Below, in pieces: positions 1 to 21,803 of a stretch of 64,000 nucleotides of DNA; position 1 is the stretch's first letter, and every line of letters begins with the position of its first letter. Location: assembly GCA_958450365.1 (NCBI GenBank), contig CAUEEP010000883.1:364001-428000 (forward strand). The letters run 5' to 3'. Below the pieces are notes generated by a model. The model saw only the letters and a list, made by a program, of their open reading frames with translations. It ran no database searches and was not told where the DNA came from. Both the position numbers and the translations under genes were made by a program. Origin of the DNA: Mesorhabditis belari (taxonomy: Eukaryota; Nematoda; Chromadorea; Rhabditida; Rhabditidae).

Positions 1-371
1 CGGGTAGTCAAAAAGGGCTAACTCGATGATGCGGTTTAGACACCTTAGCTAAAGAAAACCTATCTTCGTGTCAATAGATAAAAGATAGAGAAAAAAAACG
101 TTTGATATGTTTGATAAAGTTAGTTTATTTCGCCAAAATTTCAGAGAAATTCATTCAGCCAATTTTTCCGTAGAGTTTTTTTATAGATTTTTACGAAAAA
201 GGCGTTTTTCACTCTCGAATTTGCTTGAAAGTGAACCGAAATTCATTTAAAAAGATGCAAATTGAACAAAAAAAACACTTTCTTTATAGAGCAAACTATA
301 GATTAATTGGTGAATTTGTTACTTTTTAACAGAAGTACGAAAAAAACGAAAAGACTTATGCATCAACCTAT
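1..371 (-). mobile_element. mariner-type MITE, family A, cut by window edge
   Basis: The right end reads CTTATGCATCAACCTAT followed by TA, as expected for a TA-inserting mariner/Tc1-class terminal repeat. The body is a reverse-complement copy of the right-to-middle part of the element at 8503-9024, including the shared block around GACTACCCG. The other end lies before base 1. No open transposase frame remains. Confidence 0.8.
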
Positions 372-427
372 TATTTTAATTTATTATAAAACCAAACAAC
401 AACAACAACAACAAAAGTAACAATAAT

Positions 428-652
428 TTAGCTAATATTTTCAATTTCTACATCGTCATCATCCTTTATATCCATACAGGCAAAATCGTTTTTCAGATTT
501 TCAACATCACACAATGCTTTTTCAAAGCTGTGTATGATAGTGTCAGAAGAGATAGAAAAAAAACTTTCGCTGACCAAAAATGCTGCTTCTTGGTAGCTCA
601 TTCTTTTTCTGATCCCGCTTTTTGTATAATTTGCATTGGCTTCGTTTGCCAT
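428..652 (-). pseudogene. 74-codon ORF, possible transposase C-terminal fragment
   Basis: An open frame from ATG at 652 to TAA at 428 encodes an acidic-tailed peptide ending DIKDDDDVEIENIS. A central stretch, SSDTIIHSFEKA, loosely resembles the C-terminal end of Tigger/pogo-type DDE transposases, where a serine-phenylalanine motif follows the catalytic core. There is no upstream exon in the visible sequence and no recognisable catalytic residue. It sits between a MITE and the first visible channel exon. It may be a transposon scrap or chance; the family guess is inference. Confidence 0.25.
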
Positions 653-885
653 CCATTTTTCTATTTTTTAGCGAAAACCGCTCTTATCTATGGAATTTTA
701 GGGTATATTCTATCAATGGGAATTGATTAAAGTTTCCTGGACAGCTAGGAAAATCTTAAATTTGAAACATGCCACTTTTCAAGGTGATAAATGAAAAGAA
801 AATGAAAAGAAAATGAAAATAACTTGAAAATATTGTGTTCAAAATTAGGCAGTACGACTTGTAAAGCACGAAAAAAAATCTTTAG

Positions 886-12007
<11,122 letters not shown>

Positions 12008-12126
12008 TGAGAGAAAATGAGTGTTTTAGGATTTTCAAAAGATCTTTATCAAAATTTTGTCTTTCTTTTAACAAAATCAATACTATTTGTGAAATTTTTT
12101 TCTTCTTCTTAAGCATGATTCTATTC

Positions 12127-12568
12127 GGGAGTGGGACAAATGCGACCTTTTTTTTGCGCACCTTTTTTCGCGTTTTAAAAAAGGTCTAAAAAGCTAACAT
12201 TAACCAATTTCTATTCCAAAAGTTGTTTTTCTAGGTAATTTTAGGGCGTAGAATCGAAATTTTGACATATCAGAGCTTGTGGAAACAAACGGACGGAGTT
12301 ATACAAAGAGAAAAATCGACAATTTTCTGTAATTTGACCTAGCCGTTTTGTCCTTCAAATTGGTTCCGCAAGCTCTGATATGTCAAAATTTCGATTCTAC
12401 GCCCTAAAATTACCTAGAAAAACAACTTTTGGAATAGAAATTGGTTAATGTTAGCTTTTTAGAGCTTTTTTAAAACGCGAAAAAAGGTGCGCTAATGGGC
12501 AAGGTGCGGAAAAAAAGGTGCGCAAATGTCCGGGTGCGCAAAAAAAAGGTAGCATTTGTCCCACTCCC
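12127..12568. mobile_element. palindromic MITE, family C
   Basis: A 442-bp element with GGGAGTGGGACAAATGCGACC ends and the mirrored CATTTGTCCCACTCCC. Long inner arms contain CATTAACCAATTTCTATTCC and its complement. It lies about 120 bases downstream of the channel stop codon and is therefore likely in or just beyond the 3' UTR. Confidence 0.88.
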
Positions 12569-12603
12569 TTTTATTCCTCTCTTCAAGTGAGTTTTCGAAA
12601 ACG

Positions 12604-12769
12604 TGTCCCCTTTCTTTTTCTACCGTAATTTTGTCTCGAATTTTTATCCAATCTATCCACTTTTTATATCTTTCAATATCCTTTGTGAACCCTCACAGAG
12701 TCAGGCCAAAAAGTGGATAGATTGGATCAAAAATAGAGACAAGATTACGGTAGAAAGAAAAAGGGGACA
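12604..12769. mobile_element. small MITE, family D
   Basis: TGTCCCCTTTCTTTTTCTACC at the left and the inverted GGTAGAAAGAAAAAGGGGAC at the right, with paired inner arms (CAATCTATCCACTTTTT). It lies between the convergent channel and phosphatase genes. Confidence 0.85.
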
Positions 12770-13074
12770 CGGCTTAGGATGGATGTGAAGAGAGGGAATA
12801 CTCTAAACACAATTGCTATATCTCAATTCGAAATTTTCTTTGATCTGAAATCTTTCCATTCCATCTTTCCATTCGAAAAAAGCGGGTTTCTTTGTGTGCA
12901 ATAATAAAGATCAATGATTACTTTGAAGGCAAAATGATTACTTTGAAGGCAACTTGAAAAAAAACTCGGTAAAGTAAAATTGCGTGTAAAACTTTACAAG
13001 GTGTTTTCTTTTGTTTACCAATTTCACACCGATCAAAGTATCAAAAAAACTTATTCTCAAACACCAATCAAAGC

Positions 13075-13080
13075 TTTATT
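13075..13080 (-). terminator. AATAAA poly(A) signal of the phosphatase gene
   Basis: On the minus strand the stop codon TAG at 13081-13083 runs directly into AATAAAG. The signal therefore begins immediately after the stop, implying a very short 3' UTR. Confidence 0.75.
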
Positions 13081-16000
13081 CTATTCGGTAGAAGCGATGC
13101 GCGTGAAGCGGCTCCTCGATCGATCGACAGGCGTCGCCGAGTCGAATTGATAGAAATTGCATTCACCGTCACGGGTAAACTAAAAGAAGATTATTAGGTT
13201 CAGGTGAGCTATAGTAGTTTAAAATCAATCAAATACTGAAACCTTCATGATTGCTCCCAAATTCTCATATGAATCATTGTAGCCGGGCGCTGAGAAGAGA
13301 GTCACAACGCGGCGGTTCGCAAAGTATTCGTAGCCGTGATCAACCATCTGAAAAGTAAAAACGATGTTTGTCAATCAGAAAATACTAAAAGTCCCTAATA
13401 TTATCAATTTCTTACTTAAAAAGCCCTTAACTTTATAACATCGAATTCACCTGATGTGCTCGTATGAGAAGCGAGATGCCGAGCTTCTCGAAAATCTCGT
13501 CGACCGCCTCTTTGCCGTAGATGTAGGAGCAATTGCTAAAAGGTATGAAATAGCAGTACGGTTTTAAAGTTTATTAGACCGGTTTAAAATCTAAAAAATG
13601 GTCCCAACCGGTCGGTGTTCGCCGAGAAATGGGCACAATCAAGTGACGGATCCGCCCAGAGAATGTTCTCCAAAAGACCCCCATCGGCAGGCTCGATTTC
13701 TGGACTAAAATAGAAACATTTAAATAGGTAGTTACCCAATCATTGTTTAAAACAAAAATCACTACCGTTTGATGGATCGAAGATCGTCGAGAGATTTGAG
13801 CGTCGGAGCAAGACCACCGTGCACACACAAAACAGTTCCATTCACAAGAGCTGCCACCTAAAAGGATAATTGTAAGCCTTTACAAGGCTATTCTACGTAA
13901 GAAACAGATTTTAATATGCAATCAGAGCTTCAAATGTTGATATAGATTTGCTTATCGATGAAAAATCCAAATCCCACCCCAAACAAATCACAAAACACAC
14001 CGGCAGATATCCAAAGACTTGACAAAAACGCCTGTAGAGGCCATCCCATTCATTGTTCCGGTGGAAACGCATACGGAGCTCGCCGAAGAAACCGTAGTAT
14101 CTAAAAATGAAAAATAGATTCTTTAAAATCAAATCACTTTAGCAAAATAAACTACTCACTTGTTCACCGAAGAGATCTCGTGATTTCCACGCAGCAAAAA
14201 CATGTTATCCGGGTACTCAACCTTGCACGCTAACAACAGCATCAGAATCTAAAGCAATGAGCAATATGTGGGAATCTTTACGGTTAGTGGCGGAGTCGAT
14301 CGATTATCGGCGGGAATAGCGATTAGCGGCGAGGTAAGGGAAAATGCATAATATCCAGCCATTTAACTGAATTATTTGCATGCCTTTTGAGCTTTTAAAC
14401 TGTCTTTTTACTGTTCGGCTGATGTATTTACTTAATCTGTTTTTTTGTGCGTTACTATGTTTGTTAATCTATTGATTGGCTGATGTATTCAATAAAGCGT
14501 TGAAGATACGAACACCACAATTTGAAGAAATACCTATTAGGTTGTTCGGATATAAACAAGCATTACTAAACTTATTGTTGTGAGAGAAGCTTTTAAAACA
14601 TGCCTTTTTTTATTTAAAAAGTAGTTGATCTTGTGCATATTTGGAATATTTTTAAACGGATAATTTCTGATTTTTAAGATCTTTTTTCTTGCTTTAGATC
14701 TTTAGCTTTAGACCGACTTCAAATATATAAAGTTCGCGTCTACTTTATTTATCAATAAGCCTACTTTACGACTTCAAACTGGGCAAAACAGTTGCGGAAT
14801 CCCATCGAGATTTGGTCAAAGCCTTTGGGAATAATGTATTGTCCGAAAGCCGATGCCGAGCCTGGCTCCGACGCTTTCGGAATGGTAATGAAAGTCTCGA
14901 GGATGATGAACACTCGTCGAGGATGTCAAGAATATCGTTGTCGACCTCAAGCGGTAGACAACGATATTTTGAGGTCTGTAATCGAATCGGATCCATGTCA
15001 AACGACGCGTGAACTTGCTCAACAGTTTCTATGTTCAAATTCTACTATTAATGAGCATCTCCACGCCATTGGAAAAACGATCAGATGCGGGAAATGGCTT
15101 CCTCACGAGTTAAGCAGTGCAAACGCTCGCTTATATCCGAATAACCTAATAAATTGATTTTAAAAATATCTAAAATGAATGAATCATTGGTTGAATGTCA
15201 TGCATTTTCCCTTATCCCGCCGCTAATCGGGCAAGAAATCCACCGCTAACCGTAATGATCCATATTTGTTACTGACAATATGACTCTAATCCTTTAAAAA
15301 GGCTAAATAACCAAAGAATACCTCAAGTGAATGCGTTCCGCGATCGACATAGTCACCAAGGAAGAGATATCGTTGTTGAAAGGGAAGACCTTGACTCTAA
15401 AAAGAAAATGATTGCTTTTTCGAAAGAAATTCTCTGCTAAAAGCAGCAGATAACTTTAATTTGTCCGAAATTTAAAATAGCAAAGATAACCAAGCAAAAA
15501 TTAACCTGAAAGATTTGCAGCAAATCCTGATATTGCCCATGTAGGTCACCACAAACGACGAGCGGCGTGCGTAACTCCAGCATTGATGGCTGACGGGACA
15601 ACGATTTCTAAAAAAAGCCATCATTTCAAAAACATTAAAGTCTAAAATAATATACTTACACTTTTCGTAACTCTTTTTTACTTAAAAAGTCAAAGTCCCG
15701 CCGCTAATCGGGCAAGAAATCCACAGCTAGCCGTAATAATCCATATTTGTTACCGACAATATTATTCCCTGGATGGTGGCGGAAGGGTCAAAAAAGTCAA
15801 AATGAAATACCTCAGCCAGATCGAGCAATTTGTAAATGATGTCCGGCCGATAATCCCATTCGATGGGTCCTCGGAAAAAATGGTCTTTGATCAACGATCG
15901 CACATTGAAACTCTAAAAAAAGAAAGTTATGATTGCATTTTATAGTTTAAAGAAAGTTAGGGTTGATAATTTACTTTAAAAAATCATTAAATCACTGCAA

Positions 16001-16275
16001 AATATCAAAAATTCTGTTGACTTTTTGCTTTCCTCACAAATTCTATTTGGGGAAATTGGTAGTTACCCAATCACTGTTTAAAACCAAAATCAGATATCAA
16101 CCAAAATCAAATTCCATTTGGGGAAATTGCAGCTTTGCACGAAATTCCTGCGTGGGAATCTAATTTTAACAAGATTTGTGGGCAATTCGAAATAAATCTA
16201 ATCTCCCATATCTACGATCAACAGGAATGAAAAGATTTTGAAAAATTTGAAATTCACCGAGTCCTTGTGGCCCAT
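13081..16275 (-). CDS. PP1-like serine/threonine protein phosphatase
   Basis: Metal-dependent PPP-family phosphatase, removing phosphate from Ser/Thr in the cytosol or nucleus. Eleven exons (minus): 16258-16275, 15811-15912, 15506-15607, 15322-15396, 14160-14248, 14001-14100, 13766-13857, 13609-13704, 13451-13535, 13243-13347, 13081-13179. They join in phase to 320 aa, close to the size of PP1 catalytic subunits. All signature motifs are present in order: [34 protein letters not shown] and SAPGY. Metal-binding Asp, His and Asn residues are intact, so activity is likely. The donor after NTDR is CG|GTTGGG, chosen because the following exon then restores the family alignment. It is divergent from canonical GLC-7-type PP1 (GDLHGQ instead of GDIHGQ) and resembles the expanded, often germline, nematode PP1-like group; that last point is inference. 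It lies 154 bases downstream of the transthyretin-like gene on the same strand. Confidence 0.95.
14537..15149 (+). mobile_element. mariner element, deletion derivative
   Basis: Inverted ends TTAGGTTGTTCGGATATAA and CTTATATCCGAATAACCTAA, flanked by TA duplications at 14535-14536 and 15150-15151. It contains a broken transposase N-terminus and lacks the catalytic domain, so it can move only with an external transposase. It is nested in the MITE at 14278-15254 within a phosphatase intron. Confidence 0.9.
14770..15110 (+). pseudogene. mariner transposase HTH domain, frameshifted
   Basis: Frame one encodes [15 protein letters not shown] then [13 protein letters not shown] and EDDEHSSR, the first helix-turn-helix of mariner transposases. 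After about 14925 the match continues in another frame with [14 protein letters not shown] and [12 protein letters not shown], the second helix-turn-helix. The frame change and the loss of the DD34D domain mark it as dead. Confidence 0.85.
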
Positions 16276-16364
16276 TTTGAAGCGAATTCAGTGAAAACCC
16301 GCTTCACGACGACCCAAATAATGGAAAGAATAAATAAAATAAATTTCGCGAGCGATTACGTGCT

Positions 16365-16370
16365 TTTATT
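16365..16370 (-). terminator. AATAAA poly(A) signal of the transthyretin-like gene
   Basis: AATAAA on the minus strand about 60 bases after the TAA stop at 16430 and about 90 bases before the phosphatase ATG at 16275. This spacing is typical of upstream genes in nematode operons. No strong TTTCAG trans-splice acceptor is seen just before the ATG, so operon status is open. Confidence 0.6.
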
Positions 16371-16429
16371 TGGGAATTAAGTGCAAATTTTTGAGACGTG
16401 TATAATTTGAAAATGATTTATGTAAATTT

Positions 16430-18548
16430 TTAATTTTCCGTGCTTCTTTCCTCGTCAAACGGTTGAATCTCGAGGTTGAGGAGGCCGAAATCGAAAACCT
16501 AAAACGATTGAAAAGCAATTTTGAAAACTAGGGCTTTTAAGTGTTCAATTGATCACAATTAACCCTAATTCAAATGTTCAAAGTCTGCGTTTTTGGTCCG
16601 GATTACCATTTACCTTTTTCGCCTCTTTCCCCTTTGAAACATAGGAGTCTGGAATGCGAAATTTGAAGACACGAAGGCCAGCCTGAAGCCTTATCTTGGT
16701 TACAATGGATTGTTGAACTTTTAGAAATCAACGCACCCTATTTCCATCATTGCAATCGTGAAAAATGCGAAAAATTGCTGGAACTGGAGCTTTGGCTGAG
16801 CCTTCTGAAAGTAATTTGAGATAAAGATAATGGTTTTTGTGCTAGTTTCCATGAAAAGCATTTATTTATCTGCTTTTGAACATCACGCACCCAAAGTCGG
16901 CCCAAAAACCGAGAAATTCCCGTCGCGATCCGTCCAAAATTGATCCGAGTTTTTGTCTACATCCATTCCTGCAAATAAAGTATCAATTTTTTCAAGTATT
17001 TGAAACGGAAACAGTAAAGAATCGGATTTGTAACATTATTTTATGGTCGCGTCCGTTTCCTTCCTATTTGCGTTGCTATTTTGCAATTATTCGCGTCGCA
17101 TTTTTCGTCCTTTTTTCTCCCTTCCCGAAATCATTTTTTGGGTCTGTCCCAAAACAGCGCCGCCAAAATAGCGCCGACCAAAACAGCGCCACCCAAAATA
17201 GCGCCGTACCCAAAACAGCGCCAATGAAAAACGCCCAAAACAGCGCCAATGCAAAACAAAGTTTTTTTTTCTTTTACAATATGCACTCATTTTTTTTATT
17301 AGCAGCTTTTAATTTTGATAATTTATTTAAAAATAACATGACCAACAACAATAAACGATAACAATTAAACGATGCATAAAAAACATTAAAATAGCATGAA
17401 ATTAATAGTCCAAGAGACTCTGAAACATCATAACACTAGCGATGATGAACATAAACGGCTAGAGCTTTCCAGTGATCCGTAGTAGAAATAAAAAGTTAGT
17501 GAAAATGTTAAAAAACAGGCCGTAAAAGGAAAAAAATTGTTATTTTTGGTTAAAATCAATTTTATAAACGCTATCGCAGGTTTCTATGCGTAAAGCGTTA
17601 AAAAAACCGGATTCTCCGCCTTTTTTTACCCTAAAAACACAAAAAGTGGACAGAAAAAGTTAAAAACAGCAAAGAAAAAGCAAAAGCAAAAATCTATAAA
17701 ATTTTTTTTTTTGCTCGTCGCTGTTTTGGGCGTTTTTGCATTGGCGCTGTTTTGGGTACGGCGCTGTCTTGGGTACGGCGCTGTTTTGGGTACGGCGCTG
17801 TTTTGGGATAGACCCCATTTTTTTTTGGTCTGCGGGTTTTTGCCTTCTTTCTTGGGGGAACTTTGTTGTTTCATTTTTGATGCGCATGCTGTTTTTGTAA
17901 TGGGTATTGTTGCATTTCGGTTCTGTACTAATAAACAGTAACGTTATAAATTCACTTTACTTTATGCTACCCTTCAGGTTTTAAATCCTGTTTAGATAAC
18001 TGGTTTTATTAACATTTGTGTCACCATCGACGTAGTATCAATCCGATCCGTACTCTTCTCAAGAGTATTAATCTATTGTTGGATACTACGTGTTCTTGTT
18101 ACGTTATAAGCGCTTTTGGGGAAACCCTTTTTAACCTTTTGTGCTATTCGGCCATTCTTAAGCAGAATCATCCTCGTTGATAAGGTTAAAGCGGGTCGCA
18201 CCCCAAACTTTATATCTAGAGCAGACAATGCATAGAATTGAGTCTATTTTTTTCGTGTTTCAAAAAAGAAAAAGAGTTGATACAAACAAAAAATGAGTGA
18301 TTTTGCAGCTTTCGCGTCGAAAGTCCAAAATTTTTCTAGATTGAGTATTCTTTGATTATTTCATTAATCCAATTTCTTTGATATCACCAAAACTTACCCA
18401 AATCATCAGGCCAAAGCTTCACTCGAACACCGATCGCCGCCACATTTCCACACAGCAATCTTCCCTTGATCGACGCGGCTTGGAAACGAAGTGAAACACC
18501 AAATTTCAGAAAGAAAATAAAAATTATAAAGCTTGAGAATAGCCGCAT
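16430..18548 (-). CDS. transthyretin-like (TTL/TTR family) secreted protein
   Basis: Nematode transthyretin-like family: small secreted beta-sandwich proteins, some with roles in signalling or dead-cell recognition. Five exons (minus): 18398-18548, 16891-16968, 16737-16804, 16614-16682, 16430-16498, joining in phase to 144 aa, the usual family length. Residues 1-22 form a signal peptide (MRLFSSFIIFIFFLKFGVSL). Family blocks follow: SIKGRLLCGN, GVRVKLWPDD, WTDRDGNFSVFG, FRIFHDCNDG, FKFRIPDSYV, FDFGLLNLEIQ. The two conserved cysteines (CGN and HDCND) are kept. The match to the family is by remembered motif order. Intron 1 is about 1.4 kb and is filled by repeat R1 with a nested foldback element. 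The gene is immediately upstream of the phosphatase on the same strand. Confidence 0.93.
16990..18170 (-). repeat. dispersed repeat R1, copy 2
   Basis: The reverse complement follows the 1915-2453 copy: AGGTTAAAAAGGGTTTCCCC, GACACAAATGTTA, ATCTAAACAGGATTTAAAACC, GGGTAGCATAAAGTAAA, TTTATTAGTACAGAAC, CAGCATGCGCAT, and GGAAGGAAACGGACGCGACC. The middle is replaced by the foldback element at 17139-17817. All of it lies in intron 1 of the transthyretin-like gene. Confidence 0.8.
17139..17817. mobile_element. foldback element with CAAAACAGCGCC arrays
   Basis: The left arm TGGGTCTGTCCCAAAACAGC continues as several CCAAAACAGCGCC units. The right arm is the inverted set ending GTTTTGGGATAGACCCCA. A spacer of about 400 bases separates the arms. 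The arms are themselves tandem repeats of a 13-15-base unit, a known foldback-transposon architecture. Confidence 0.8.
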
Positions 18549-19020
18549 TCTTTGCCACTCGTTATCAGCTAAATGTGTTTTTATGTGAATAGTCTTTTTG
18601 TCTTTGTCACAAAATAGTCTTTTTGAAAGGTTTTTGAGAGTGAAACTTCGTATTTCAGCTACCCAGCTCTAGTTTTATCAATAGAAATTCTAAAATCTTT
18701 GCTTCTATTCATTTATCTAATTTCTTAAGATTCATTAAGTTCAAGAGCAGAAATTACAATTTCAGTTGTAACCAAAATAAGATAACCGAACACGAAATCA
18801 GCTATACCATGAGCTGTAACCAATTTGATTGTGCTTAAAGCTTTAACAAGCTTTGCGAAACATGAAAAACTTTATCATTATGCATAGCTCATTTTAAATG
18901 TTCAATTGCTAAGGTTTTCCGAGCATTTCACGAAATTCTCTTCGTATTTTCAACATAAAGTTTCAATTTTATTAATCATCGTAATGAATTTTCGAATTAA
19001 TAAACCCTTTGTTATCCCTA

Positions 19021-19182
19021 AGAGCTTGTTCTTAGCTTGTGCATAGCTTGTTCTTAGCTTGTGCATAGCTTGTGCATAGCTTGTGCATAGCTTGTGCATA
19101 GCTTGTGCATAGCTTGTTCTTAGCTTGTGCATAGCTTGTGCATAGCTTGTGCATAGCTTGTGCATAGCTTGTTCTTAGCATG
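19021..19182. repeat. CTTGTGCATAG 11-mer tandem array
   Basis: About 14 copies of AGCTTGTGCAT, with AGCTTGTTCTT variants interspersed. The array is clean and regular and contains no gene. Confidence 0.96.
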
Positions 19183-19307
19183 TCACTTTGAGCTAAAATC
19201 TAAACAAATCTTTTTTGGCATAACCAAGTTCACAGTCGTTTCATTTTTTTTTATGAAAAGCCTTACGAATGATTCGTTAACGGCTAGCCGATTGATTCCC
19301 AAGCCAA

Positions 19308-19350
19308 AGCCTAAGCCTAAGCCTAAGTCTAAGCCTGAGCCTAAGCCGAA
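19308..19350. repeat. interstitial telomere-like block (TTAGGC type)
   Basis: AAGCCTAAGCCTAAGCC followed by degenerate units (AAGTCTAAGCCTGAGCC) equals the complement of the nematode telomere unit TTAGGC, about six units with substitutions. It is far from any chromosome end marker. Confidence 0.75.
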
Positions 19351-20052
19351 AACCGAGTTCGCTAGAAAGGGCTGAGTTTCCCATTTCAGAGTTCAAAGTA
19401 TAAAGAACTTCTAGGAGAAAGAAAACTTCTTGACTTCTTGTAGAATAGAAGCTAAAATAGTATTTTCCTTATTTTGTTTTCATAATCATCCACTCTTTCG
19501 TAAATTTGGCCACTCTTCCCCTTTTTTTTCGTCCATTTCTTTCCTCGAAAACTCTCTGACTGTCTTGCATTCATCCCATCCTTTCCCCCCTTTCTCTATC
19601 AATCTCTCTTGTTCTTTTCATGTAAAACACCCACCTGGCACCTCTTTTCTTTCCGCATTCTCCGAAAAATCCCCTCCAGACACTAGAAAGCTCATTTTTT
19701 TCAACTTTTTTACTGAGTACTTTATTTTTTGAAACTTGTCTTTTGAGAAAAACATTTTATTAGTAGAAAGTTTAAATTTTGAAAGCTAATGGAATTTCAA
19801 GCCTTTGAACTGGATAAAATGATAGATTTTCGGGTTTCAAAAAAATGCCAATTCATTAATCAAAAATCTAATCATTAAGACCAATAGCCTTTGAAATTAA
19901 TGAAGCTAAAAGACAAATAATTAATGAAACTATCCTTTTTTCTTTTTGTTTACAATCAAACTATTTCCCAATTCTCAATTTCAGGCTGGCTTCTTTGTGA
20001 TTATTGGCCGATAGGCCTCGAGCCATTTCCAAAGTACAAATAAATCCCAAAA

Positions 20053-21787
20053 ATGTTCTCGGAAATCAATGAATTGGTTGCAATCATCATCATTGTCGTT
20101 TTGTGCTGTTTAATGTTTTTCGCTTGGCTTTTCTCGATGGCCACATGTCCCGATAAAATGGTTTCGCTCATTTCTGGAACAAAGTGAGTTTATCAAAAAA
20201 TAGTGGGATGTAAATTGTAACTACCGTAAATACTGTAATAGTACCCCACCCCCATAATGACGGTGCGGAGCGTTGTGTAGTCTAGCTTTGAACTAGTTTT
20301 TCTCGACACTGGTTTATGCTACAATGCGCGCTTAGGTATCAAAAAATAGCCCTGAATTTCAGCTATTTTTTGATACCAAAGGCGCATTTTTTGAAAGTAC
20401 GGGCGCTTTGAAAAAAATGAAATACTAAAACTACGCCTTGCGACTACGCGACTATACGAGGGCGGTGGGGTACTATTATAGTATTTACGGTAGATAAATG
20501 TATAAGTTCTAGTGATTATCCAGCAATCCAGAGCCAAAATCTGGAATCAAATTTTAAAGTTAAGAGAATCAGAGGAATAATCATTGTGATTTAAATAATC
20601 GACGCCTGCTTTTTTATTTTCCTTATATTTTTTGAAAAAAAAACACCAATTTTGGAAAACTACCGTAACCAAACCGTCAGTTTTATTCAATCAACCAATT
20701 TTGAATCAACCAATCAACCATTGACTGAGCCATGTGATTCCTTATCGTAATTGAGATCAATCGAAATCAAAATTGAGCTAATCTAATGAAAACTGGCGAT
20801 TGGTTTACGGTGTCTAAAATAGATGCCTTTTAGAAGCTACTAGAAACAAATTCTATGTAAAAACAATAAATTTAGAAGCGATTCCACATATTCGTCCAAT
20901 CACGAGTCAAAAGAATTGATACGCGACGATGAGGATAGTGGAAAAGAGATGGTGAAAAGTGAGTTTCAAAATAAAAGAAAAGAGATTTTGGTTCTCGATT
21001 TCAATCGATGATTTGCCTATACCGACGAGCCTTACAAAACCTTTAAAACTGTTGAAACATGAACTCATTTTTTTAGGTATTTCATCAGTTTATCTTCAAT
21101 TGAACCCATCTCGACGAGCATCTGATAAGAAACTTTCCGTTGTTCCGGAAGCAGATGAACAGGTTTAAATTAAAAGAAAATCTTTTGTAAGTCTTCAAAA
21201 AAAGAAAACAAATCTGACTGATTGCCTTTAAAGGTGACTAATGCCTTTAAAAGTGACTAAACTAGGGAAATATCTAAACTACAGTAACTACAGTAATCCA
21301 GACAGGTTAAATGAATTGTAAGCATGCTATTTACTTGAGAGTTGACTGATTAAGTTTGATTTTTGATTAAATGACTTGTCTTAGCTTGCTTTTCTTAGCC
21401 GATTGCTTGACGTTTACGTGTACTTTGTGCTCAAAGATGCAAACACACTCTTTCTGATAAACCGCAAGTCCTCATTTTCCTAGAGGGAATGGTTTGGACA
21501 AACTGGGAAGTGAAGAAAGTGAAGAAAAGAATTGAGTGCATCAGGGTGCTTTAGTTCTTTTGCGCACAAATGACACGTTAGATTGAAACCTGATATTCAT
21601 AAAAGTAAGCTGCAAAAAAAATCTAACAATCTAAAACAACTACAAAGAAAGAATTTCGAGAAAAGATTTAAAAAAGGAAAGAATTTATTTTCAGTCAACC
21701 GTTCAATCGCGAGCCCCCGAAATGAGACCCTCGATTCTGCAAAGAAGTGCGCCTATCATCGATAAAACGATTGATGAGGTCGTTTGA
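20053..21787 (+). CDS. small single-pass membrane protein, 130 aa
   Basis: Four exons join in phase: 20053-20183, 20876-20958, 21077-21162, 21695-21787. The start ATG follows a TTTCAG acceptor at 19983, possibly a trans-splice site. Residues 8-30 are strongly hydrophobic (VAIIIIVVLCCLMFFAWLFS), preceded by acidic MFSEINE and followed by TCPDKMVSLI. That predicts a type III/I single-span protein with a short outside end and a hydrophilic, serine- and charge-rich tail (residues 44-130), likely cytosolic. The tail has RRAS, a possible basophilic kinase site, and ends DKTIDEVV. No family is recognised. The splice sites are all consensus (GTGAGT, TTTAG, TTTTCAG). A family B MITE begins 17 bases after the stop, so the 3' UTR probably runs into it. 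Confidence 0.8.
20222..20492. mobile_element. MITE, family B (TACCGTAAATACTGTAATAG ends), intronic
   Basis: About 270 bp with inverted ends TACCGTAAATACTGTAATAG / CTATTATAGTATTTACGGTA, then a run like CCCCACCC. The inner block TATCAAAAAATAGC is a second palindrome. It lies in intron 1 of the small membrane-protein gene. At least five other copies occur in this window. Confidence 0.92.
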
Positions 21788-21803
21788 AAGGATTAAATTA
21801 CAC

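Larger units (their letters stand above)
14278..15254. mobile_element. MITE with TTACGGTTAG ends, interrupted by mariner
   Basis: The left end TTACGGTTAGTGGCGGA and right end TCCACCGCTAACCGTAA are inverted. Inner GGGAAAATGCAT / ATGCATTTTCCC also pair. The mariner element at 14537-15149 sits between the arms. A partial second copy (CCGCCGCTAATCGGGCAAGA) lies at 15687-15735. All are in introns of the phosphatase gene. Confidence 0.8.
18549..20052. other. intergenic region between divergent genes
   Basis: This separates the minus-strand transthyretin-like gene from the plus-strand small membrane-protein gene, so both promoters should be here. It contains the 11-mer array and the telomere-like block listed separately, and pyrimidine-rich sequence at 19490-19700. 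No exon with supporting splice signals was seen. TTTCAG at 19978-19983 just before the next gene could be a trans-splice acceptor. Confidence 0.6.
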
